Assembly (NCBI GenBank): GCA_039621445.1
Contig: CP154956.1
Location: 96,786,406 to 96,850,405 of the forward strand
From: Euglena gracilis
Taxonomy: Eukaryota > Euglenida > Euglenophyceae > Euglenales
Direction: 5' to 3'
Length of the DNA: 64,000 nucleotides
This document shows positions 40,332-49,335 of this stretch, in pieces (the stretch's first letter is position 1; the number at the start of each line of letters is the position of its first letter). Below the pieces are notes generated by a model. It saw nothing but the letters and a program-made list of their open reading frames with translations, ran no database searches and was not told the origin of the DNA. The position numbers and the translations under genes were made by a program.

Positions 40332-42740
40332 GGCCCCAGGGGGAGAAGAGGTGGGCCCACCCCACTTTGACCATGCACCCCCCTTGCCTGAGGAATTTCG
40401 CTGTGAGGCTGGCTGCCCTTTACCCTTGGGCTGCCCCTTGCCTTTTCCATTATTTTGCCAAAATTCCTTAGATTTAGCAAGGGCCTCGCTCAGCGGTTTT
40501 TCACACTCATAAAAATAATGTCCACACTCCCCACAGTTAAAGCATGGGTATGGTGACCTGCCCCGACCCGATGCCTGCGGGGTCCAGGTCTGCCCCCCTT
40601 TGCCTTGCCGGGCTGGGGGAGTTGGACTTTGGGTCCGCGACCATGAAGCTGCACCTGGCCGCGAAGACGAAGAAGGGGACCTGCCCCGTGGGGCTGGCTG
40701 GGCTGCCCCCTTATCGCCCTTCGCAGCTGGCTGTGGGGCAGATTTTGAGGTGTGACCCTGCCCCCCAGCTGCTGGTGCTGAAACGGATGTTGGGGACACC
40801 GGGGGGGTTTGGCCTTTTTCCAACACCTGTATTTTCCCTGAGCCTTTTGTTGTCGATTTGCTGAATAATCTGGGAAAATGGTGCTGATTCAAAGCCAAAT
40901 CCTGCTTTTCCCGAAGAGCCAACCTGCCCTCGGCAAAAGCAAACATTTCCTCAACGGTCATTAGTTGTTCCACCAATTCGGCGTTGAGGAAATTTTCCAT
41001 TCCCTGCAATTTCCTTCCATTTACGGCTGTTAATTTCAGTGCCTCCTCCGAAGAACTGAAATAAATAAGGCAAATGGCACCAGGGTTTTTGATAACCACC
41101 TTCCGTGGATCAATCCCCCCAGTGATCTGGCTCACACTCCTTTTAATCCCATCCACCGTGGGATTTGGTATCCCTGTGAGCCTGACAATGGGTTGTTTAC
41201 GGGCTCGGTTATCCTCCTCTTCTATGCAAAACTTGCTTAAAAAAGGAGGAATTCTTTCCAAAAATAATCTCCGAGCCTCCCCGGCTGTGGCATCCTTAAC
41301 ATGGTGCCAGGCACTGCAAAATTTAATCCAAAATTCTTGCAGATCAGCCCGGGTTATTTTCCCTTCGTTAACCATGGTTACCTCCTGCCATATTTTCCGA
41401 GCCGTTAGCCCCTTACTCGAGGCATAACGACTCTGGAACTGGGCCAATATGGTGGGGTAACTTAATTTAGCTCCATTCAACCGATAGAGCCTGATTTCCT
41501 CCCTTAATCTGGGTCCTAAACATGCCTCAAAAACCTGCAGCTTTTGCAAATCAGAATACGGTTTCCCTGATGTCAACCTGTCCCAGTAAAGATTCCAATC
41601 TACTTCAAAATCTTGCCAGGAAATGCTGCCCGATTCATCAAAATAGGGCTTAGCACCTCCCTGCAAAATTTCAAAAGCTACTGGGTCACCGATAAAAGGA
41701 AAACCCAACCCGTGTCCTGGGTTGGCTGCAGCCCCCCCTGTCCCGATAGGCCTAATCGAGAAAGCAGGGGCTGCAGAAACGTGTGGAGGGACACACAATG
41801 ACACAGAAGAAACCACTGCCGTGTCTTGCGTGTCCTCCAAAACAAATCCCCCCTCAATAACTAAGGGAGGGGAAATGTTTGAACCTGCAGATTTATTTTG
41901 AGAAATAATCTGATCTGAAAAAGCTGGGTCAGCACTGGGCACCGTGCTGGCCAGTGAGCTGGAAGGCTGCCCCAGGGGCTGCTGCTGTCCAGCTGACGGC
42001 AGGCCCAGCCCCCTTGGCAGCCCGTGAGCAGGCTGCGGCTGGCCTGCTGGCTGGCCAGGCTGCTGGGCCAGCTGGATGACAGGCTGCTGGGCCAGCTGCT
42101 GCCCAGGCTGTGGCAGCCCAACTGGGTGCAGGGGTTGCTGGCTGCCCTGCCGCAGCCACCACATGTCAGAAATTTTTTGCAAAACTCCTCTCGGTTCTGC
42201 AGTTGGGTGTACGGGTCCATTTTTTTGTAAATCCTGCAACACTTTCTGCAACTCGAAAGTGTTCCCCCCAACTTTTGCAAGTCCCTGCCTTAATTCCTCC
42301 ACCAGCCCACCAAATTTTTTCTCCTGGGAAAAAATCTGCTGATAAACACTCTGAAAATTCTGCTGACAATCCGTCAGCAGTTTTTGTATTTCTGAGTGTC
42401 GTTTCCCTACTTCATCTGAAATATTCTGGTGCAGTTTTTGAATACCCCCACCAAAACCATGGAGGGCTGTATTCATCGCTGAATTTTGTTCACCCAGCTG
42501 GCGAACATAATCAGCGAACTGCTGGAGCTGCTGAGCCTGGCCCTGTACCGTACTACGCAGCGATACCAGGTCAGCCTGAACTTCAACGATTTTGGCAGCG
42601 ACAACGGCCAGCTCCTGGAGAGTTTCTGCCTCCCCCCCCTGAGCTGGCTGGGCGGCTTTAAAATTCTCAGCAAACCGCTGAAAATTTTCAAGCACGAGAT
42701 CCTTAATCGGTAAGGCAGCCACCTGATTTTGCACCTGCTT
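40326..42740 (-). CDS. Gag of copy B, main part: coiled coil, capsid-like domain, zinc knuckle
   Basis: The 802-residue frame starts with heptad-like helices (AALPIKDLVLENFQRFAENF onward) and a Pro/Gln/Ala-rich linker. A retrotransposon Gag block follows (DFEVDWNLYWDRLTSG, ACLGPRLREEIRLYRL). Next comes a stretch with RRM-like strands (PIVRLTGIP, then GAICLIYFSSSEEALKL). A basic Ser/Pro/Gln region precedes a CCHC knuckle, CFNCGECGHYFYEC, at 40544-40503. The frame ends at UAG 40328-40326. By family knowledge Gag forms the particle and the knuckle binds element RNA. It joins the N-terminal part across a one-base indel near 42740. Confidence 0.88.
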   Translation of the reverse strand, partial: KQVQNQVAALPIKDLVLENFQRFAENFKAAQPAQGGEAETLQELAVVAAKIVEVQADLVSLRSTVQGQAQQLQQFADYVRQLGEQNSAMNTALHGFGGGIQKLHQNISDEVGKRHSEIQKLLTDCQQNFQSVYQQIFSQEKKFGGLVEELRQGLAKVGGNTFELQKVLQDLQKNGPVHPTAEPRGVLQKISDMWWLRQGSQQPLHPVGLPQPGQQLAQQPVIQLAQQPGQPAGQPQPAHGLPRGLGLPSAGQQQPLGQPSSSLASTVPSADPAFSDQIISQNKSAGSNISPPLVIEGGFVLEDTQDTAVVSSVSLCVPPHVSAAPAFSIRPIGTGGAAANPGHGLGFPFIGDPVAFEILQGGAKPYFDESGSISWQDFEVDWNLYWDRLTSGKPYSDLQKLQVFEACLGPRLREEIRLYRLNGAKLSYPTILAQFQSRYASSKGLTARKIWQEVTMVNEGKITRADLQEFWIKFCSAWHHVKDATAGEARRLFLERIPPFLSKFCIEEEDNRARKQPIVRLTGIPNPTVDGIKRSVSQITGGIDPRKVVIKNPGAICLIYFSSSEEALKLTAVNGRKLQGMENFLNAELVEQLMTVEEMFAFAEGRLALREKQDLALNQHHFPRLFSKSTTKGSGKIQVLEKGQTPPVSPTSVSAPAAGGQGHTSKSAPQPAAKGDKGAAQPAPRGRSPSSSSRPGAASWSRTQSPTPPARQGKGGQTWTPQASGRGRSPYPCFNCGECGHYFYECEKPLSEALAKSKEFWQNNGKGKGQPKGKGQPASQRNSSGKGGAWSKWGGPTSSPPGAQ

Positions 42741-44185
42741 AAAATTTCCTGTGGCAGGCTGTCCAAAATTCGTAAAAATTCCTGCCTCAGGGCCAAAAAC
42801 TGATCACGGCTCGAAGAAAACTGCTGGGCCAGTTTTTCCTCAAAACTTTTTTCCTGCCCGACAAAAAGTTCAAGTGCCTGTGCGTCAATTTTTTGCACAG
42901 AAATTTGCACCTGGGCCTCACATTTTTTCTCAAAAAGTTCAAAAATATGGAGGCAGTCAGCCCTGGCCGTTTCTTCGATTCGTGCAGCCATGTGCTCCAC
43001 CAGGTGGATGTCGACAGCGGGGGGTTGTTGCTGCTGCTGCTGCAGCTGCTGCTGCTGCTGCAGAACCCACTCTTCGTTGGCTTTTTCCAAAGCCAAAACC
43101 CGAAAAGTCAGGTGCTGCACAGCCCACTGGAGGTCTTTGTTACTTTGTAAAAATTGCCCCCAGGGGTCTTCAAATCCCTGATTTTGTGAATCCCCCCTGG
43201 GGGTGGCTTCAGAACTTTCATAGGCTGGGGGTTGGACCTCCTCCTCACCCCCCTCGATGAAAATATGAGGAGGCTGGGGGGCTGCAGCAGCTGCTGGCTG
43301 ACCGTGATCAACCTCACGGTGCAGCCGTTTTTGCTGAACTTCATCACTACCTGGTGATGAAGCTGGTGTTCGGGGTCGCCGAGTAGAAGTAGAGCTGGCG
43401 TGGTCCTTCGGGTTTTCCTCTGCCTGCTCCACTTCTGCTCTGACCCGCTCGTTGCTGTCCCAGTTATTATTATTGTTTAAGCCCAGCACATGGCCCTGTG
43501 CTTGCTTTTCAAAGAAAACTGGGCTGGGGTTATCACCCCCCTGCCCTGCCGAGGCACTTGCCGTTTCCTTCGCCAGCCCATCTACCTGGGACGGTTGGGA
43601 AAACTGCAAAAGTGCCACCGGCTCTTGGGCTGTTGTTGAAGAAACTGGTTGAGCTGGAGGCAAAGGCAATGCAAAAGCGGGTAATGATGGCAGATTCCCT
43701 AAATTTTGCACCCATGAAAAGTCTGGGAGAGGTTGCAACTCAGGCAGCACAAAACCGTACCCCATATTTTGCAAAGGCAAAACCCCTGAAAAAGGCTCTG
43801 GAAAACACGGTTGGTTGGAAATGACAACCTGGCCATCCCCACCCTGAAATTCCAACATCTGTCCCATATTTGTGGGGGTTCTGAGTTCAGCCAAACTGGT
43901 TTCGGGTCCCAACTCCCTGTTCCCCGAAACTCCAATCGTCAGATTTGCCATCTGAGATTGGGCCAATGGCTGATCATCAAAGAAAACATTCTGAGCAGGG
44001 ATTTCCAACCCAAAATTTCCGACTGAAGGCTGGAGGAAAAACCTCTGCTTACCATGTTTCACACCCGTGCTGCCATGTCCCTCGGCAGCACTGGGGTGAA
44101 GCGGAAACCCCCGCCCCGGGCCAGTTTCCGGCGTAGGATCTTTTTTGGCTCCTCGAGCCGACTTGTGTCGGAAATTTTTTCCCAT
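42473..44185 (-). pseudogene. Gag N-terminal part of copy B (runs out of the 5' LTR; frameshifted to main part)
   Basis: The frame begins inside the 5' LTR, passes through the primer binding site and continues for ~480 meaningful residues. It has a Leu/Pro-rich part, a stretch rich in Asn/Asp/Glu and a Gln run (LQQQQQLQQQQQQ). Long helices follow (MAARIEETARADCLHIFELF, FEEKLAQQFSSSRDQFLALR). Near 42740, in AATTTTAA, the frame must shift by one base to reach the main Gag. In the 3' LTR the same frame extends upstream without a break, so the ancestral Gag start was probably inside the LTR. Confidence 0.65.
44042..44054 (-). other. Primer binding site of copy B
   Basis: On the minus strand TGGTAAGCAGAGG follows the CA end of the 5' LTR with no gap. 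It resembles the complement of the initiator tRNA-Met 3' end with one extra A. It is also read through by the Gag frame. Confidence 0.7.
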
Positions 44186-45149
44186 TCTGGCCCCCCCTGT
44201 GGCCGAAACTGGGCCATCATTTCCAAGGAGGAACTTCCCAGTGGACCCTCCCCGACCCCTGAGGGGGGTGTCACTGGGATCTCCAAGGGGGGTGCCTTTG
44301 GGGTTTCAACCCCTCCCTGCTCAGCTGAACCAGTGAGAGCCAACACCCCCCCCTGGGTGTCATTTCTCACAGTTTCTGGGCCAAAAAGGGGGTTTTGGGG
44401 TGAAAAATGGCCCGTGGTTGCCTGAGTTGAAGAGACCCACCCCCCTGCCCCTTTTCCCACAGATGAGGTGGGGGGAAGACAAAACTCTCCTTCTTCAAAT
44501 GATTGATTTTGTTGATCTTCCATTGCAATTGAAATTCCAAACTCAATTCTTGATTGTAATTGGATGTATTTGCCCACAACAAGTACAATGGTGTAAAAGA
44601 TAAAGAGGAAAACCCTGTGAAAAGAAAATGATTTTGATGCCCTTGATGGGCAGTTAAATTTAGGATTGAGTGCGCTGATTCCTAAGCGCTCTCAAATCCC
44701 AAATCCTTGCCCATTGCATCAAAATCAACCAACCCAGGTCAAAATCAAGGTTTCCCCCCTTGATTTTGATAAATTATGCTGAATTCCATCATTATTGAGC
44801 TTTGCAAACCCCTGCAAAAACTCCAGGAACTCAGGCGCCAATCTCTTAAAATTCTGTTCCAAGCGCTTGCAAGCGAAGCGCTCTCACCAAATCCAACATT
44901 TTCCCTTAAAACCAAAGGAAAAATGCATAAAAAGCTTAAAATGTGCTAAATAAACCCAAAATCACCATTTGGGAATACCTAGCATCACTCAATCTCTCTC
45001 CTTGCACAACCAAACCATGGGCGCCTTAGGAGAGGGAATTTTAATGGAAATCTTTAGAAAGCCTTAAAATTAGAGCTAAACCGCCCTTAAAAAGGCCTTC
45101 TAAAAAAGAAAATCTCCGCCGCCCGGCGGTCGACCTCAAAAGGTCGTCA
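44055..45149 (-). repeat. 5' LTR of copy B
   Basis: 1,095 bp with TG...CA ends. It differs from the 3' LTR by about ten visible changes, including loss of one G beside a T-run near 44140 that breaks the internal long frame. The element-strand 5' edge (GACGACCTTTTGAGGTCG) is palindromic. Confidence 0.95.
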
Positions 45150-45219
45150 CCCGGGGTCGGGCGGCAGAAAAGGTGTGGGTTGCGAAGAGAGCCCCCACCC
45201 CGGCGACACCCCTGTTTCA
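45150..45219 (+). repeat. Repeat H, right part, after copy B
   Basis: It starts with the duplicated CCCG and continues GGGTCGGGCGGCAGAAAAGG as in 47476-47541. It is the other half of the H copy that copy B interrupts. Confidence 0.9.
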
Positions 45220-45324
45220 CAATCAACTCAACTGTGACGACCCGACGGATGAAGCAGTGGAGCATGCTGGATTGATGCATGCACCCCTAGAGCTGGACAT
45301 GGTCAACCTGCTCAAGATGTACAT

Positions 45325-45470
45325 TCTGATCATTTGGGCCATGCCGCAGATGCACATGGGGTGCATGCTGCAGATGCCACAGATGCACATGGGGTGCATG
45401 CTGCAGATGCCTCAGGTGCACATGGGGTGCAGGCTGCAGATGGCCCACATGGACATGGGGTTCATCATGG
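45325..45470 (+). repeat. 33-bp minisatellite (CAGATGCACATGGGGTGC type)
   Basis: Roughly four decaying units of 33 bp stay in frame and read MPQMHMGCMLQ on the plus strand. Frames on both strands are long here because of the period, so I do not call a gene. Confidence 0.75.
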
Positions 45471-45846
45471 GGCTCGCCTGACTGGAGATGCAGATGACGG
45501 AGATGTGCATGCAGTGACGGACAGGTAAGGGCGGGCGGTGGACGCCCTGGCCATGCATGCTGAAGTTGGACATAATGGAGGTACGACCCGGCCCTGTACA
45601 ACCACTCAGGGTTTAGCCACGCAGAAAGCCGGCTGTGCTTCGGCCGCCGAGAGAGGGTCCCCGGGCAGAGCTTCGGCCGCTGCGAGGACATGCAGCATTG
45701 GGCATGACAACATCGGGCATGACGACATTTAGCATGGTGACATTGGTGATGTGGGTGGTGATGGCCGTTCTGTCCAAGCATTCCAGAGACCGGCCCATTG
45801 TTATGGGTTTTGTTGGGCATATCGCCCCTGCCAGTGCCCGAAACCA

Positions 45847-46146
45847 ATGGAGATCCAGGGAAGCGGCCAAATCATCGCCGCTGGAGACCCGTACGCTGCC
45901 AAAATGGCCAACATCGTGAAGGCGGCACAGCAGGTCACATGGCAAGCGACCGAATCCCTGTGTGCTCCGGCCCGGGAGTTTTCGGTGCTGGCCATGATGG
46001 GGCTTGCAACCCCAGGGGCCGCTAAAGTCGCGTCCAACTCTTCAGGGGAAGCTGAAGGAGAAGTCCCCACGGACATCGCTGCCAGCCTCGAAGCCTCCAG
46101 GCGGGCAAACCAGGAGTTCAGCTTCGAGGCAGAGGAGGCCCACTGA
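45847..46146 (+). CDS. Hypothetical 99-aa ORF
   Basis: An ATG at 45847 opens 99 codons. The peptide is Ala-rich with AGDPYAAKMANIVKAAQQVT, a Ser/Glu linker and an acidic end (SFEAEEAH). Composition is ordinary for a globular protein, but I recognise no family and no splice or promoter signal. It may be a fragment of a transposon or host gene. Confidence 0.25.
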   Translation: MEIQGSGQIIAAGDPYAAKMANIVKAAQQVTWQATESLCAPAREFSVLAMMGLATPGAAKVASNSSGEAEGEVPTDIAASLEASRRANQEFSFEAEEAH

Positions 46147-46225
46147 AGGGCCTTGGCAACGACGAGACCATTGACGGGTACGGAGAAGCGGAGACGCCGA
46201 CGAGCCAGGCTCGAGTACCACCGGG

Positions 46226-47115
46226 CCACATAGCCCACCCTGACCCCAGGTGGGGGGTACATACATCGTTCCAGGCTGGAGATGACCCATCTGGTGTGTT
46301 TCGACCCCAGGCGGGGGGGTACATCACCATACTCGAGATGACACATATGGTGTGTTTCGACCCCAGGTGGGGGGTACGTGTTCTGTGTTTCATGAATGTA
46401 TTTCGACCACAGTTTGTGAACCCTGGTGAGTTGTGACCCCAGGGGACGCTCTCATTTGCCTGTTCACGTTTGCCATGCTGGACCGTTCACGTTTTGACAT
46501 TGGACATTTCTACGTTTTGACTTTGGACCACGATCGCTGCCTTATTGCCTTTGTTTTTCAGCCTGGACCCAGTGAGTTTCGACCCTGGGGTGGAAGGTTT
46601 TGAGTTTCAGAGGGAAGGCAAGATGTTTGTGGTTCATGGCCCCAGGCCCCTCACCCGCTGAGTTTCGACCGCGGGGCGGGGGTGGAGGGTATTTCCAGTT
46701 TTGCGTTTTCAGAGAATTCCAGCCCACCCGCTGAGTTACGAACGCGGGGTGGGGGGGCAGCCTTTTTGTGATGTTTGGTTGGGAACCCCCCATTTCAAAC
46801 ACCAGAGAGGAGAGATTTTCGTTCTTTTTGGGTGGTGTAAGGCCCTGGGGCCCACGGCCGCCGAGCTTTGACGGCGGGAGGGGGGGATGGACGGGACCCC
46901 CCCTGGGGCGAGTTTCGACCCCCCGTGGAGGAACGCACGGGACCCCCCCCCCCGGCGAGTTTGGACCCCCCGGGGGGGGGAACGAACGCCGCCCCCCCCG
47001 GGCTAGTTTCGACCCCCCGAGGGGAACGAGCGGGAGCCCCCCCCGGGGGCGAGTTTCGACCCCCCGGGGGGGACAAACAGGACCCTCCCCGGGGGCGAGT
47101 TTCGACCCCCCCCCC
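46226..47115 (+). repeat. Degenerate repeats with a GTTTCGACC core
   Basis: The word GTTTCGACC followed by C- or G-runs recurs about a dozen times at 40- to 90-bp spacing, becoming tighter and more GC-rich toward 47110. Stops are rare only because of composition. No gene is supported. Confidence 0.7.
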
Positions 47116-47186
47116 GGGTTGGCGGGTTCAGGCTGCAAATGGAGTCATTCATAAATTGCCCAGCAATTTTCGTGGTGAGGGGAGTG

Positions 47187-47541
47187 TGCGCAGCCTGAAT
47201 TCTAAATTAGGACTGAGCGCGCGCGCTGCAAATTGTAATTTGTGTTTTTTCTGTTCAGTCAAACCTCGTGAGTTGATTGCTGTGCCCATGGGTTTTGGCC
47301 TTCTGGGAAATCTGCGGACCATGGGATTGATTGAAGACTGAGAGATCTGAGTTTGGTGCTGTGGTTGAAGTTTGGGAATTTGAAGTGGAATTTGCCTGCC
47401 AATGGGTAGGAAGGCGAAGCCCAAGGCAAAGGCAAAACCCAAGGCGAAGCCGAAGCCAGCCAAGCAGGGGGCCCGGGGTCGGGCGGCAGAAAAGGTGTGG
47501 GTTGCGAAGAGAGCCCCCACCCCGGCGCCACCCCTGTTTCA
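47187..47541 (+). repeat. Repeat H, uninterrupted copy (empty site for copy B)
   Basis: It aligns across both halves at 31790-32081 and 45150-45219, with a single CCCG at 47472-47475 where copy B has two. It holds an ATG (47402) and a 56-codon frame rich in Lys, Ala and Pro, possibly the start of a nucleic-acid-binding element protein cut off by the next insertion. Confidence 0.9.
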
Positions 47542-48945
47542 GGGTTTTGACTTTCTGAGGGGACACCTGTAACTTTCCTTCCTGGAAGTTTAGTTGAAAA
47601 TCCAGATGGGTTACCGCTTGTGTGGGCTGTAGGGTGGACTTTTTCACATTGATTTTGAACCCTGAATTCAGCAAATCTTTTACGACTATGTTCAGGTTAT
47701 TTTGCAAAATATTTTGGGTGGGGGCACCAGCTAAATGTCGTCCAGGTAAATATACACCTGAATGCCCCTTTTTCTCCACAGTTTTTCGAATCTTTTCATC
47801 ACTGACATGATAATTTGGGTCATTACATTTAGCCCAAAGCATCCTGTTTGAAATTCCCAGGTCTGCCCCCCCACCAGATGCCTCAAAATGGCCTTAGGCC
47901 TGGACTTAATGGAACATGAAAATAGGCATCTTTCAGGTCTATTTTTGCTGCCCAGTGGCCTTTTTCCAAAACTGGAAAAATGTGTTGGATGTGATCCAGT
48001 TTGAAAGGTTTTACTTGAAACTGCTGATTTATTTCTCTGCAGTCGCTGATCATTCTGCATTTTGTTGTTCCTCCTTCTGGTTTCGATATTAGAAACCATG
48101 GGATTAACTGCTGCGTGTCTGAATCTGAAACTTGTTTTATTGACCCAGTTTTTTTGTAATCCAATAGGATTTTTTCTGCCTGGTTCAGGTCCAAGTTGGC
48201 CCTGGGTTTTGGGTGGGTATGTCCAACACCCCCCGCCCAGCCGCAAAAGAATCATCTAATTTAGGGAAAAAATTCCGTCGAGGAAAAATGGAGAGAATCC
48301 CTCCTGTAGCAGAGGATTCAGAAAAGTCCAAAATGGTGGTCAAAAAATGCCCCCCAGCAAAATGTCAATTTATAAAAAATGGAATTCAACCCCCCTGGGT
48401 AAATCCCCCCAAGTTGTCCACAGCCCCTAGAGCCCCTAGGAGTTGAGCCCTTGGAAAAAGCAAATGTTCCTGGGGGGATGTGCATGCACTCTCCTCTCTT
48501 CTCACTCTCTATCTCTCTCTCTCTCTCTGGAAGATCTTGTAGTTGGAATACATACCATAGGGCTTACTGCCCCTGTTTCGCCTATCTGGTCTGCATGATG
48601 TTGATGGGGTTGGTAGCCATACCACAGGGGGGCCTCTAAGGGTCCCCCCCTTGTTGATTGAATAAACGCTGGTGGGGAGTCTGCCCCTTCCTGTTGCCAG
48701 CTGGCCCCTGGGGGGCCATCTTCCTCCTGTGGCTGGGCAGAGGGCTGCCCATTTAAATACAAACCCCTTGCAGGCCTGTCCATTAGCTTCTAGGGGGCCT
48801 GTGAAGGACCCCCTCTATGGCTTTTTTGTAATTTCTGATCTTCTTGTTGAAATTTCTCTCCCCACTGGCCTTGATTATAAAGGCCCCAATGGCCTGATTG
48901 GGTTCTGGGTCGCTATGCCCATTTGAAATATTGAGGGGTTCTTGG
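47537..48945 (-). pseudogene. DIRS-like copy F: Gag tail and RT fragment
   Basis: The RT part (47537-48250) has CRMISDCREINQQF, KIDLKDAYFHVPL and YIYLDD, typical of DIRS RTs, then a thumb segment with HLDFQLNFQEGKL. Several frame changes are needed. The part at 48250-48945 resembles the Gag tail coded on the other strand at 50090-50400 (PLEAPLWYGYQPHQHH type). It is interrupted at 48946 by the foldback element. The gag start at 50870-51421 may be its upstream part, which is my inference. Confidence 0.7.
48499..48531. repeat. CT microsatellite
   Basis: A run of CTCTCT units with one TCTAT break lies inside the copy F Gag tail and interrupts its coding sense. Confidence 0.85.
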
Positions 48946-49335
48946 GGACACCTCGTGCTCCGCACTTTGCCATTGTGAGGCCATGCCTTGTTGTGTGATT
49001 GTTCGCTGCGCTGGGTTAGGAGGTCCCGCTTAGTGCCTTTTTTCGCCGGAGTTGGCTGATTCCTAACTTGCCCTTCGGCACCCAGAAGAAAGGAAAAGAG
49101 TTCACGAACGAAGAAGAACCGAGAAAAGAAGTCAATATCAATTAAATATCCAGAAGGACACGAACCAGACGAATAGCAATTGAGAATTCAATTATCAATT
49201 TTCAATTTTGACTTCAATGAGCAATGCAGTGGAGAAGAAATTAGGATTGCATGGCCACGGACGTCCTGGAGCAGTTGCCGCAGAAGCAGGAGAACTTGGA
49301 GATGCGGTCGACACGCGGTAAACTGTGGCCGTTTT
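48946..49335 (+). repeat. Left inverted arm of foldback element
   Basis: Contains CATTGTGAGGCCATGCCTTG, the GGAGGTCCCGCTTAGTGCC word and the start of the Gag-like frame. All recur inverted at 50470-50867. Confidence 0.85.

Larger units (their letters stand above)
32082..45149 (-). mobile_element. Full-length MTase-bearing Ty3/gypsy element, copy B (13,068 bp)
   Basis: Two direct LTRs of 1,096 and 1,095 bp with TG...CA ends bound a 10.9-kb interior. In transcription order (minus strand) there are: LTR, primer binding site, gag, an in-frame UAG with a pseudoknot, MTase-protease, RT-RNase H, integrase-chromodomain, a long 3' non-coding region, polypurine tract, LTR. CCCG is duplicated at both flanks, and an empty site is present at 47472-47475. 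I noticed about ten differences between the LTRs, so the insertion is recent, yet several frameshifts interrupt the coding part. Confidence 0.95.
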
